Part shown: positions 28,697-38,114 of the stretch, one piece after another | Numbering within the stretch: position 1 is the stretch's first letter | Layout: each line of letters starts with the position of its first letter | Assembly (NCBI GenBank): GCA_016700115.1 | Contig: CP064999.1 | Location: forward strand, 3,534,001-3,598,000 | Direction: 5' to 3' | DNA from: Sphingobacteriales bacterium | GTDB taxonomy: Bacteria > Bacteroidota > Bacteroidia > Chitinophagales > UBA2359 | DNA: 64,000 bases | Program-made: the position numbers and the translations under genes | Notes under the pieces: model-generated | Databases searched by the model: none | What the model saw: only the letters and a program-made list of their open reading frames with translations | Told to the model about the DNA's origin: nothing

Positions 28697-30127
28697 ATGA
28701 AAAACATAACATTAATATTTGCGTTAGCAGTAGGATTAATTTTCTTTATGGGTTGTGATAAAGATTTTGAAGAAATCAATTCCAACCCCAATGATCCTGT
28801 TGCAGTACCATCCGGACTTTTAATTGCTGATGTTGTTTTTAATGCCGGAAACTCCCTTTATAGCACCTTTGTTGGTGGTGACATGGGTTCTTGTTGGGCA
28901 CAACATTGGGGGAAGGTGCAGTATAATGATGAAGAACGTTATCAACCTCGTGGTAGTGTAATCGAAACTTTAATCTGGAAAACCTACTTCGAAGACGTTA
29001 TTTCAGATGCAAAGACTATGCAGACTTTAGCTGAAGAAGAAGGAAATGACAACATGAAAGGGGTGGCTTTGGTTATGCAAGCCTATGGATTTTCAGTGTT
29101 AACCGATATGTTTGGTGAAATACCTTTTTCTGAAGCAATTAGAGCAGATGAAGGGATATTTTCTCCTAAATATGACACTCAGGAAGAGGTTTACAATGGG
29201 ATTTTAGCCTTATTGGACGAAGCAGATGCTTCTTTTTCTGCTGACGGGGGCGATATCAACTCTAATTCTGACATTTTGTATCACGGAGATTACTCCAAAT
29301 GGCAGAAATTTGCCAATTCCCTGAAATTCCGTTGTTTAATGAGAATTTCCGGCAAAGTAAATGTTGCTACTCAGCTTCAGGCTTTAATGAGCCGTCCGAT
29401 GTTTGATTCAAACAGTGATGAGGCTAAATTAATGTATTTGGCTAATGACCCGAGTGCTAATCCTATCTACGAAACAATCGTATTTGGAAACAGAGCTGAA
29501 TTTAAAGTAAATGAAGTCATGGTAGATATGATGGCCGATTTAAATGACCCACGTTTACCAGTTTACGCACAACCAAATACAGATGGTGAATATCGCGGAA
29601 AACCCGCAGGCATTGAAAATGTACCCAACGAAGATTACAATTACAATAATGTATCTCCTGTTGGCTCGTTTTACCTCCAACCTACAGCTGCCGGATTTTT
29701 CTTATCACATTCAGAATTAAAATTTTTGATGGCTGAAGCAGCCCATAAAGGACTTATTTCCGGCAGTGCTGATTCGTATTATCAGCAAGGTGTTAGTGCT
29801 TCTTTTGCTGCTAACGGATTAAGTCAGGCTGCTGCAGATGCTTATTTAGCCCAAGGTACTGTGGCTTATACTTCGGCTACCGGACTACAAAAAATTGCTG
29901 AGCAAAATTGGCTGGGTTTGTATTGTCAAGGTGTAGAAGCTTGGACAGAATGGAGAAGAACCGGATATCCGGCGTTGGAACCTGCTATCGAAGCTGTTAT
30001 TGACGAAATTCCGTCACGTTATACCTATCCTGCAATTGAACAATCTGTCAATAAGGCAAATTATGATGCAGCTGTTTCTCGTCAAGGTTCTGACTTGTTA
30101 ACTACCAAGGTTTGGTGGATGAACTAA
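28697..30127 (+). CDS. SusD/RagB-type surface lipoprotein
   Basis: 476 residues with a lipobox FFMGC at about residue 20 and a run of acidic residues (DKDFEEINSNPNDP), the SusD-like lipoprotein export signal. The helical TPR-rich body (VMQAYGFSVLTDMFGEIPFSEA) and the C-terminal RRTGYP/VWW signature place it in the SusD-like 2 type (DUF-type SusD/RagB). It caps the SusC barrel and binds ligand. It starts 19 bases after SusC and is certainly co-transcribed. Confidence 0.95.
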   Translation: MKNITLIFALAVGLIFFMGCDKDFEEINSNPNDPVAVPSGLLIADVVFNAGNSLYSTFVGGDMGSCWAQHWGKVQYNDEERYQPRGSVIETLIWKTYFEDVISDAKTMQTLAEEEGNDNMKGVALVMQAYGFSVLTDMFGEIPFSEAIRADEGIFSPKYDTQEEVYNGILALLDEADASFSADGGDINSNSDILYHGDYSKWQKFANSLKFRCLMRISGKVNVATQLQALMSRPMFDSNSDEAKLMYLANDPSANPIYETIVFGNRAEFKVNEVMVDMMADLNDPRLPVYAQPNTDGEYRGKPAGIENVPNEDYNYNNVSPVGSFYLQPTAAGFFLSHSELKFLMAEAAHKGLISGSADSYYQQGVSASFAANGLSQAAADAYLAQGTVAYTSATGLQKIAEQNWLGLYCQGVEAWTEWRRTGYPALEPAIEAVIDEIPSRYTYPAIEQSVNKANYDAAVSRQGSDLLTTKVWWMN

Positions 30128-30157
30128 TTTTTTAAAACTTTAAATTTTATTTCAATC

Positions 30158-31096
30158 ATGAATAAAATTAAATTTCCATTATTATTTTCCTTGTTTTTAA
30201 TTGCAATTTCGGCCTTTTTTACCGCCTGCGATAAAGAACAAGATGATTTAGTAACCGAAAATGCCGCTACCGGGGGCTTGGTTGAGCCTCAAAATCAGTC
30301 AATTAACTATATCGTTGGAGATGCAAAGGATTATGTAGGACGTGTTAAAGTTTTTCAAGGTGAAGTAAAAACTACTACCCTGGAAGTTTATAAACAGTTT
30401 AAAGGTGTTTTAGGTACTTCAAACAAAGCTTTGTTAACTTCAATAGATATTGATGAAAATGGAGGGACTTCAATCATCTCTTATACTTTTAACTATAACA
30501 GCCTGCGAGAAGGGTTAACGTTGTCTGGTGGTGGTACTATTCCTGATGATGACCAATTGTTAAGCATCGGTGATAAATGGGAACTTACTTATACCTCAGT
30601 TACAAGTGAAGGAAATAGACACACTAATTCACCCTCAACTGCTATGACATCTGTTTCAGTTGCTACACGATATGCCGGTGTTTATGAAGTTATTGGAAGT
30701 AGTTATTACAGAATTGGAGTTCCTACAGCTACTTGGGACGGTGCAACAAGAATTATAAGTTCTGTTGATGCAACTACATATTTTCATTCTGGCTTTGGTC
30801 CTTTTACCTTAAATGACAATGCTAACTCATTCTTCTATTTTACCATAGAGGAAGATCAAATTGATTATTTGCCCGAATTTAATGGTGTTGCCATTACCGG
30901 TTTAGGTAGTTACTTAATAACCTGTGACACTCACCCTGCCGATATGACCAACGTGCCTTGTGGTGATGGCGTTTCAAATTATGTTCAAAACGATGACGTA
31001 GAGGGTAAAGACATACTATACATGTCTTATGGCTATTTTACTACAGGCTCCGGTCCCCGCGAATTTTATGAAGTACTGAGAAAAGTGGTTGAGTAA
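30158..31096 (+). CDS. SusCD-associated lipoprotein, function unknown
   Basis: 312 residues with a lipobox FFTAC (about residue 24) followed by an acidic DKEQDD tail that favours surface display. The body is beta-rich, without a family I can name. Its place directly after SusD and its size suggest a surface ligand-binding accessory like SusE/SusF. Paired cysteines near the C-terminus (ITCDTHPADM, VPCGDG) might form a disulfide. Thirty bases separate it from the SusD gene. Confidence 0.7.
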   Translation: MNKIKFPLLFSLFLIAISAFFTACDKEQDDLVTENAATGGLVEPQNQSINYIVGDAKDYVGRVKVFQGEVKTTTLEVYKQFKGVLGTSNKALLTSIDIDENGGTSIISYTFNYNSLREGLTLSGGGTIPDDDQLLSIGDKWELTYTSVTSEGNRHTNSPSTAMTSVSVATRYAGVYEVIGSSYYRIGVPTATWDGATRIISSVDATTYFHSGFGPFTLNDNANSFFYFTIEEDQIDYLPEFNGVAITGLGSYLITCDTHPADMTNVPCGDGVSNYVQNDDVEGKDILYMSYGYFTTGSGPREFYEVLRKVVE

Positions 31097-31141
31097 TTTC
31101 AACGCTTAAATTCATTCATGCTTAAATTAAAACTTGTTCTC

Positions 31142-32020
31142 ATGATCAACAAAAAACTTTTTTCATATTTAATGCTGTTTGCTTTAGTGGCAACGATTGC
31201 ATCTTGCGATAAAGAGGATTACACCGGCTACAGCACCCTTTCAGCTACTGACGCTTCGGGTACTTTAACTTGGACTTTACCCTCTTCTTTGGTGGAAACC
31301 GATATTACCTATACATTTTCAGTTAATTTGGATAAACCGCAGATCGCTGACATCCGAATCCCTATTAGTCAGGTTGGCGGAGATGCTACCGCAGGCAGCG
31401 ATTTCGAATTGGGAGGAGAAATTTTTATTCCTGCCTATTCGACTTCGGGTTCTGCTGAACTTAAAATCTTTGCCGATTCTGAAGTAGAAGGTACCGAAAC
31501 ATTAACAGTTCAGATTGGAGACAATACAGTTGCAAATTTGGGTTATGAAACTCAAACCAGAACCATTCAAATTGATAACTATGTTGCACCTATGCTCGAT
31601 TTAGTTCTTGATTGGGATGGGGATGTTACGGTAGAGGGTTCACCAGTTAATCTTTGCAGTTCAGTAGATATTGATATCTATGTGTTTGATGTAGATGAAA
31701 ACGATTTGGGTATCTATGATGCTGCAACAGGTTCATGTCCGGAACATTTAGTCTTTGATGGAATGGATGACGGTGACTATTATCTATGGGTTAACTTGTA
31801 TGCCAACGACGTTCGTCCGACTGACGGTAGTGTTGTAGGATTTCCGGTTACTGTTTATGCAACTCAACCCGGTTTGTTTGAAAACGTTGTTTACACACAA
31901 GCTGAGGCTAATGTATTGAACAGTTCTGATCCTGATTATGCCACTGATGGTGCAAATACATTTAAACCATTGGCTAAAGTGACTGTTTCCGGATCAAGTT
32001 ATACCATTACGATACTATAA
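31142..32020 (+). CDS. SusCD-associated lipoprotein with Calx-beta-like domain
   Basis: 292 residues from the ATG at 31142, which places the signal peptide and lipobox (ATIASC) correctly; an upstream in-frame ATG at 31118 adds eight residues and cannot be excluded. A Calx-beta-like domain follows (GDATAGSDFELGGE ... EVEGTETLTVQIGD, about 65-145), then a second beta-rich half with a CSSVD/GSCPEH cysteine pair. It is the last gene of the SusCD operon and ends at a strong terminator. Probably a surface-exposed binding accessory. Confidence 0.72.
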   Translation: MINKKLFSYLMLFALVATIASCDKEDYTGYSTLSATDASGTLTWTLPSSLVETDITYTFSVNLDKPQIADIRIPISQVGGDATAGSDFELGGEIFIPAYSTSGSAELKIFADSEVEGTETLTVQIGDNTVANLGYETQTRTIQIDNYVAPMLDLVLDWDGDVTVEGSPVNLCSSVDIDIYVFDVDENDLGIYDAATGSCPEHLVFDGMDDGDYYLWVNLYANDVRPTDGSVVGFPVTVYATQPGLFENVVYTQAEANVLNSSDPDYATDGANTFKPLAKVTVSGSSYTITIL

Positions 32021-32087
32021 ATCAAATTTTTTTCAGGGCAAATTTTTTTGATTGGTTCTGATCAAATTGAGAATTTAGTATAAAACT

Positions 32088-32129
32088 AACTGCCGTTTTC
32101 CCATAAAGGAAACGGCAGTTTTTTTTTTG
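32088..32129 (+). terminator. Terminator after the SusCD operon
   Basis: An 11-bp stem (AACTGCCGTTT and its complement) extended past a bulge, with a following run of nine or more T. It lies between convergent genes and may also help stop the leftward DUF58 transcript. Confidence 0.85.
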
Positions 32130-32171
32130 CCCTCTTTTACTGTTTTATCAGGATGTTAGATACTGTCAATT

Positions 32172-33497
32172 TCAAATTAACCCTCTTGCTTTCAATTCGA
32201 GATATTTATTAATCGTATTGACAGTTAATAGTTCAGGCGAGGTAAGAATACTGTATATACCATAACTGAGAAGTTCTTTAACGATCAATTTTTTCTCAAA
32301 AGCAAATTTTTCTGCGATTGTTTTTAGATAGACCTGTTCGATTGTTTTTACCGGTGAAGTCAATAATTGTTCGAGTTCGGTGTTTTCGAAAAAAATGACT
32401 ACCAATAGATGTTGATGGGCTATTCGTCTTAAATTTGGCAGTTGTCTTTTTAAAGCAGATAAAGTTTCGAAATTAGAAAAAAGCAATAATAAACTACGCC
32501 TGTTTAATTTTCTTCGGATGCTGACAAAAAGCTTTTCATAATCAGACTCCAAAAACAGAGTTTCCTCATGATATAGCCTTTCAGATAAATCTAACATTTG
32601 TCTTCCCCTGTTACCGGCTTTAATGATTGTTTCAATATTATTTGAAAAACTGATTAATCCTGCTTTATCTCCTTTTTTAATCGCAATATTAGATATTACC
32701 AAAGCAGCATTAATTGCATAATCCAATAAACTCATTTGATTGAAAGGCATTTTCATACATCGCCCTTTATCAATTATGCAATAAACTTCCTGTGACTTTT
32801 CATCCTGATATTGATTAATCATTAAATCGTTTTTTCGGGCTGTAGCTTTCCAGTTTATAGTTCTGAAATCATCTCCTGAAACATATTCGCGAATTTGTTC
32901 AAATTCAATATTGTGCCCTAATCTTCTAATTTTTTTTATGCCAACTTCATGCAAGCGATTTGATATCGCGAGAAGTTCATATTTGTGCATTTGAATAAAA
33001 GAAGGATAAACTGCCACTTTTTTATTTAAAGCAAAAGAATACCGTCTATTAACCAAACTAATTGCAGATTGCACAAAAACATTTATGTTTTCAAAAAGGT
33101 ATTCTCCACGTTTGTTTGGGCGAAGCCGGTAAATAATTACCTTGCTTTCTCCGGGCGCAATTTTTACTTCAAACTGTATATTGCGTTCCTGAAATTGAAC
33201 AGGAATTTCATCTATAATTTTTAACCAAACATCAAATGGGTATTTGCTTTCAATAATAATTTTAACCTCATTTAAGTCGCCATTTGAAAATTTATCTGAA
33301 AGACTACGTTGTACATATAAACACGGCCCATTCTTATAGAGCAAAAAAACATCTAAAATTGATAGCAAGCAAAATGCATAAAACAATATTTTAACAAAAG
33401 GCAACAAAAGCGGAAAAAAGTAAGCAAATAAAAATAAAAGTCCGATACTTACTAAACCTGTGATAAAAAATTGTCCAATGTATATGCTTTTAATCAT
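32172..33497 (-). CDS. DUF58 domain-containing protein
   Basis: 441 residues. Two hydrophobic segments near the N-terminus (about 8-50) are followed by a large soluble region with the DUF58 signature GDDFRTINWKATARKNDLM (about residues 209-227) and a vWA-like domain after it. DUF58 proteins usually pair with a MoxR AAA+ ATPase and vWA proteins in an assembly or chaperone module; none of these is adjacent here. Role unknown. Identity of the family is clear. Confidence 0.9.
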   Translation of the reverse strand: MIKSIYIGQFFITGLVSIGLLFLFAYFFPLLLPFVKILFYAFCLLSILDVFLLYKNGPCLYVQRSLSDKFSNGDLNEVKIIIESKYPFDVWLKIIDEIPVQFQERNIQFEVKIAPGESKVIIYRLRPNKRGEYLFENINVFVQSAISLVNRRYSFALNKKVAVYPSFIQMHKYELLAISNRLHEVGIKKIRRLGHNIEFEQIREYVSGDDFRTINWKATARKNDLMINQYQDEKSQEVYCIIDKGRCMKMPFNQMSLLDYAINAALVISNIAIKKGDKAGLISFSNNIETIIKAGNRGRQMLDLSERLYHEETLFLESDYEKLFVSIRRKLNRRSLLLLFSNFETLSALKRQLPNLRRIAHQHLLVVIFFENTELEQLLTSPVKTIEQVYLKTIAEKFAFEKKLIVKELLSYGIYSILTSPELLTVNTINKYLELKARGLI

Positions 33498-33565
33498 ATC
33501 ATCTTCTACAGTTAAAAATATGGTAAACTATATTAAACAATGATAAACAAACTGCGAAATTAACT

Positions 33566-34273
33566 TCAATCTTCAAAATGCAAAAATGTTTTCCATAACT
33601 GATCCTTTTCATCAATTTTTGTTGATAGGACTAAAGGTTGATTTGATTCCGGATGATTAAAAGTTATTTTTCGCAAATGAACATAGGTGATTTTTGCAGA
33701 GGCTGTTTTGGTATCTCCATATTTTTTATCCCCTCTAACCGGAGTTCCAATCCTTGCTAATTGCGCCCTTATTTGTTGTTTATGGTTCGTTGAGGTTTGT
33801 AAAACCAAAAGATTGCTGTTTCCAAGTGCTGCTAACATTTCATATCTCAACACCGATTTTAAAGAATTTGGCTGATGTGTTGTAAATACCTGCATGATGT
33901 CTTTAACATAAGCGTAACGCAGAAAATGTACTAAACTTCCTGATTCAAGTTTTGGTCTGTTGGTCGTTAGTGCCCAATACTCAAATGAAATTTTGAGCTT
34001 TTGAATGTCTGATTTAAGTTTTTGGGTTGCTTTGATGTTTTTGGAAAATAAAGCAATTCCGCTTGTTTCTGTATCGGGAGCGGCAATTAATTCTAAATAC
34101 AGGCTTCCTGTTTTATTAGTATGTTTAGTTAAATATTGTTTAACCAAACTGCTTAAAGTAACAGGCGGCCGACTTTTTTCTTTTCCATCTTGCGGGGGAG
34201 AAATTGCCAACAAACCTGCAGGCTTATTGACAACAATAATAAATTCATCATCGAGAATTATATCAGGAATCAT
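33566..34273 (-). CDS. RluA-family RNA pseudouridine synthase
   Basis: 235 residues, lacking the N-terminal S4 domain, so it is a short TruC/RluA-like type. The opening LDDEFIIVVNKPAGLL, the catalytic aspartate D67 in APDTETSG (usual form RLDxxTSG, with the leading Arg-Leu changed to Ala-Pro) and HKQQIRAQLARIGTPVRGDKKYG are present. It isomerises uridine in rRNA or tRNA; the target cannot be told. The altered motif suggests a lineage-specific member. Confidence 0.88.
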   Translation of the reverse strand: MIPDIILDDEFIIVVNKPAGLLAISPPQDGKEKSRPPVTLSSLVKQYLTKHTNKTGSLYLELIAAPDTETSGIALFSKNIKATQKLKSDIQKLKISFEYWALTTNRPKLESGSLVHFLRYAYVKDIMQVFTTHQPNSLKSVLRYEMLAALGNSNLLVLQTSTNHKQQIRAQLARIGTPVRGDKKYGDTKTASAKITYVHLRKITFNHPESNQPLVLSTKIDEKDQLWKTFLHFED

Positions 34274-34315
34274 AGTTGGATGTCCTTGTTTTCTGAAGTA
34301 ATGGTTTGACGTTTT

Positions 34316-35497
34316 TTAAAAACCAAACAAAATTCTTTTTGTGTTTTTATCTATTCTGTTTTCGCTAAACACAATATCGAAATTATATTTCACTGTGCCC
34401 AATGTTTTTTGAATGCGTTTGAAAATATCTATATTTTCGTTGGATATAACAGAGCAGACTTCTGAATTCATCTGCATTTGCTTTTCTACAAACTTTTCGT
34501 ATGTTCCAATGAAATCATTTATTTCAAGTAAGAGGAGTTCGTATTCATTCAAATAAAACTTTACCTGCTCTACATAAAATTGTACATTATCGTCTCTGTC
34601 TGATTCGAAATTAGTTATTCCAATATTATTGGAGTCTGCTAACAAATTGTTGAAAAACAAATTACGCTGTTGCTCCATAAAATCAAAGGAGAGGTTGGTT
34701 TTGTCTCGGATATATTTTTCATAACCACCGTTGTAATCCAAGGCATCGAGATATTCGCTAAAAAATTGACGGGAAGCGTTTCTGAATGCATCCAATCTGT
34801 TATTCAAATTTCTGACACCGGAAGAAACAATTTGGTATTCTGCTTTTACCTGATTTGTGTAATCCAAAATACAAGTTAATCGTTTAAAGCTATCTGTTTT
34901 CAGCTTTTCTTTTTTGTGGTAGTTTGCTAAAAAGTAAGAGACTAACGAAAAACTGGTTGAAATTATAGGATTTGCCATGACCGGTGTAATCATTTTCAGT
35001 TCTTCGATGTTAAAAATATTAGAAAACATGCCCAACTTTCTTTCGCCTAATATTTCCAAAGACAGATTGACCGAGCGGTTAAATTCAGTGTAATTTGTCG
35101 GGTCAGCAAGCATAGAAAATTCATTTTGCAGAAGCAATTGACTAAAAGACAAATTAAACTGATTGGTTTCTTTGATGATGTGATTTAAAACCTGTTCGCC
35201 TGCTTTATAGCGGTTGTTCAGGTTATTGGTTGAAGAAATGTACTTTTCTTTGTTGGCGTTAGTCAGAATTGCCGTTATATCATTGCGGTTTACCGCATCT
35301 CTTTCCAAAGCAGACAAACGATTGGCGAGATTGCGATTTTCGGCTATAATTTCGGATGAAATTTTTTCTATTTTTTCTTTGTCAAAAATTTCTACTCTGA
35401 TTGTATCAGGCATATCTGATATTAAGTCAGTTTGTGCAAAAATTAACCTAAAAGGCAGTAAGAATAAAACAATTGACAATTTCGAAATCAGATTCAT
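34316..35497 (-). CDS. Exported alpha-helical protein, unknown
   Basis: 393 residues from the ATG at 35497, chosen because it starts a clean signal peptide (MNLISKLSIVLFLLPFRLIFAQ); an upstream in-frame ATG at 35530 adds 11 polar residues. The mature protein is almost all helical, rich in Asn, Glu and Lys, with a coiled-coil stretch near residues 30-75 (KEKIEKISSEIIAENRNLANRL). No family is recognised. It is likely periplasmic. It sits between the RluA-type gene and ribBA on the same strand. Confidence 0.65.
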   Translation of the reverse strand: MNLISKLSIVLFLLPFRLIFAQTDLISDMPDTIRVEIFDKEKIEKISSEIIAENRNLANRLSALERDAVNRNDITAILTNANKEKYISSTNNLNNRYKAGEQVLNHIIKETNQFNLSFSQLLLQNEFSMLADPTNYTEFNRSVNLSLEILGERKLGMFSNIFNIEELKMITPVMANPIISTSFSLVSYFLANYHKKEKLKTDSFKRLTCILDYTNQVKAEYQIVSSGVRNLNNRLDAFRNASRQFFSEYLDALDYNGGYEKYIRDKTNLSFDFMEQQRNLFFNNLLADSNNIGITNFESDRDDNVQFYVEQVKFYLNEYELLLLEINDFIGTYEKFVEKQMQMNSEVCSVISNENIDIFKRIQKTLGTVKYNFDIVFSENRIDKNTKRILFGF

Positions 35498-35621
35498 AGA
35501 AAGATTGTTTTTATGATTTAATGACCACATTTTCTAAAAATGCTGAGCATTAACGCACAAAACGACAGATAAATTACAACAAAAGGAATTTAAACAGATA
35601 GGTATAAGACAAAGCAAATAA

Positions 35622-36839
35622 TTAAAGGGCCGGATGTAAGTCTTTTAATATTTCATGTCCCATTTTATCTCTTTTTGTCAAGAGATAGCCTTCGTTATGA
35701 GGATTTGGACAAACTTCTATGGAAATGTTTTCAACAATTTCTAATCCGTAGCCAATCAACCCAATTCTTTTTTTGGGATTGTTGGTCATTAACCTCAATT
35801 TTGAAATGTTCAGGTCTCGTAAAATCTGAGCCCCAATACCATAATCGCGTTGGTCCATTTTAAAACCCAATGCGAGGTTAGCTTCTACGGTATCTTGTCC
35901 GTTTTCTTGCAGTTTATAGGCTTTTAATTTGTTTAATAGACCAATTCCCCTGCCTTCCTGATTCATATATAATATAGCTCCTTTTCCTTCCTGTTCAATT
36001 TTTTGCATTGCGCTGTGAAGTTGATCTCCGCAATCACACTTTAATGAACCAAGAACATCGCCTGTCAGACAAGAAGAATGAACACGGACTAAAATGGGTT
36101 CGTTTTCTTCCCATTGTCCTTTTGTTAATGCTAAATGAACATTGCCATTGTGAACTTCAGTATAGGCATGGAGATCAAAGCTGCCATATTTTGTAGGTAG
36201 TTTTACCGAAACCTCCCTATGCACCAAACATTCTTTTTGCAGCCTGTATGCTATCAGGTCTTTAATTGCAATGATTTTGAGATTAAATCGCTTAGCTACT
36301 TCAAGCAATTGCGGAAGCCTGGCCATACTTCCATCTTCATTCATTATTTCTACCAACACTCCTGCAGGTTCAAAGCCGGCAAGTCTGGCCAGGTCAATCG
36401 TTGCTTCTGTATGACCGGTTCGGCGCAAAACCCCACCGCTTTTTGCTCTTAGCGGAAAAATATGTCCCGGTTTACCTAAATCTTCCGGTTTGGTGTTGGG
36501 GTCAATTAATGCTTTGATAGTTTTTGCCCGGTCATGTGCCGAAATGCCTGTTGTACAACCATGCCCAATGAGGTCAATTGATACTGTAAAGGGGGTTTCG
36601 TGGGTGGCAGTGTTCGAATTGACCATCAATTCTAAACCCAATTCATCGCAACGTTCTTCAGCGATCGGGGCACAAATTAAGCCTCTGCCATAGGTTGCCA
36701 TAAAATTGATAATTTCGGGGGTAACATTTCTTGCCGCTGTGATAAAATCCCCTTCATTCTCGCGGTCTTCATCGTCAACTACTATGACTAATTTACCTTT
36801 TTTAATGTCTTCAATAGCTTCTTCAATGGTGTTGAGCAT
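35622..36839 (-). CDS. ribBA: Bifunctional DHBP synthase / GTP cyclohydrolase II
   Basis: 405 residues from the ATG at 36839. A longer frame to 36875 overlaps the upstream gene's stop, so I prefer the shorter start. The N-terminal half (to about 200) is 3,4-dihydroxy-2-butanone-4-phosphate synthase with DDEDRENEGD and the GHTEATIDLARLAG stretch. The C-terminal half is GTP cyclohydrolase II with the zinc cysteines C-x-GD...CDCGDQL and GRGIGL. Together they make the two precursors of riboflavin. No other rib gene is near. Confidence 0.95.
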   Translation of the reverse strand: MLNTIEEAIEDIKKGKLVIVVDDEDRENEGDFITAARNVTPEIINFMATYGRGLICAPIAEERCDELGLELMVNSNTATHETPFTVSIDLIGHGCTTGISAHDRAKTIKALIDPNTKPEDLGKPGHIFPLRAKSGGVLRRTGHTEATIDLARLAGFEPAGVLVEIMNEDGSMARLPQLLEVAKRFNLKIIAIKDLIAYRLQKECLVHREVSVKLPTKYGSFDLHAYTEVHNGNVHLALTKGQWEENEPILVRVHSSCLTGDVLGSLKCDCGDQLHSAMQKIEQEGKGAILYMNQEGRGIGLLNKLKAYKLQENGQDTVEANLALGFKMDQRDYGIGAQILRDLNISKLRLMTNNPKKRIGLIGYGLEIVENISIEVCPNPHNEGYLLTKRDKMGHEILKDLHPAL

Positions 36840-36843
36840 AAAC

Positions 36844-38034
36844 TCAGGTGTTTCGTTTTGTGGGTTTCCAAACATTGCTTTTAACTCCTTTTAAATATTT
36901 TAATAGCCCTATAAACAGTCCTAAATTCATCAGATAGAAATATCGGGCAAAACGGAAAATACGAATGTTAATATTAAATTTACCAAGACAAAAATCTGCA
37001 AACCAAAATAACAGACTAACCGATTGGAGTAAAAACAACAAGAAGTAAATATTGGTTCGGAAAGTCAAAATTGCTGAAATAATGTATGTAATAATCAAAA
37101 ATAGAGGGGTAAACCACCTTAGTACTTTATGAGACCAAAAGAAAAAAGCCAGATACCCTTTACCGGGTAGCAGCAAGTGAGAAAACCTTTTAAGATTTTG
37201 AAAATTGCCTGCCGAAATACGTTTTTTACGTCGGTATTCTTCTGTTAAATCATCAGATACGTCTTCGTAACAAACTGCTTTCAATTCTTTTATAGAAAGA
37301 AACCCTTTTTCAAGTACTGTAAGAGTCAGGTAGAAATCATCTACTATAAAATTATCGGGAATGGGTTCAAATAAACTGCTTTTCATGGCATAACAAGCTC
37401 CAAAAGCTCCCATCATTGCGCCGCCGATAATACTTTCGTAGTGCTTCAATACATTTTCACGTCTGATATACCACATTTCCTGAAATGAAATTCCAACATC
37501 TTTTACCCCTATGTTTAAGACATTAGCGCCGACAATTCCCACATCAGGCCTTTTAAAATGTTTAGCTAAATGATAAAGCAGTTCGCGGGTAAACAATACA
37601 TTTGCATCTGTCAGCACTAAGATGCTATTGGATGGAAGTATATCTGCATGATCAGACATGACCTGGTTAAGTATCTTTGGCTTACCATTACGGCCATTAT
37701 AAATCCGTAATTTTATGTTTTTGAATTGATGAGAATAGTTGTCAAGAATTTGATGTGTGGAATCTGTTGAATTGTCAGAGCCAATCCAAACATGCAATTT
37801 CTGATGAGGATAAGTAGTATCGAAAATACTTTCCAGTTTTTTAGCAATGACCTTTTCTTCATTGAACACTGCCATTAAAACCACAATTTCGGGTAGTTCT
37901 TCATCAGGAGCAAAAACATCCCGGCTAAGGGATTTTCCTTTTGCTTTCCATGACAACCAAAATGGGTAAAGGAGATAGGTATGCGCAATGGCAGCCGCTG
38001 AGACCCAAAAAAGAATTTGTAGTAATAGCAGCAA
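36844..38034 (-). CDS. Glycosyltransferase family 2 (membrane-attached)
   Basis: 396 residues. An N-terminal hydrophobic helix (1-20) is followed by a GT-A fold starting EIVVLMAVFNEEKVI (about 48), a DNSTDST nucleotide-sugar stretch, a TDANVLF Asp motif, and a C-terminal block of three or four membrane helices (about 300-390). This is the architecture of processive or lipid-linked GT2 enzymes of the icaA/bcsA-like class, though the QxxRW motif is not obvious (RRKKRISAGN instead). Acceptor and donor are unknown. It directly precedes ribBA (4-base gap) and follows the GT4 gene. Confidence 0.85.
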   Translation of the reverse strand: MLLLLQILFWVSAAAIAHTYLLYPFWLSWKAKGKSLSRDVFAPDEELPEIVVLMAVFNEEKVIAKKLESIFDTTYPHQKLHVWIGSDNSTDSTHQILDNYSHQFKNIKLRIYNGRNGKPKILNQVMSDHADILPSNSILVLTDANVLFTRELLYHLAKHFKRPDVGIVGANVLNIGVKDVGISFQEMWYIRRENVLKHYESIIGGAMMGAFGACYAMKSSLFEPIPDNFIVDDFYLTLTVLEKGFLSIKELKAVCYEDVSDDLTEEYRRKKRISAGNFQNLKRFSHLLLPGKGYLAFFFWSHKVLRWFTPLFLIITYIISAILTFRTNIYFLLFLLQSVSLLFWFADFCLGKFNINIRIFRFARYFYLMNLGLFIGLLKYLKGVKSNVWKPTKRNT

Positions 38035-38114
38035 ATTGCAGGATTATATTAAGCTAAAAATTGAAATTTCACAATAAAATTCTTTGGAGTAAATGTCCTG
38101 AAGGTTATTTTCGT

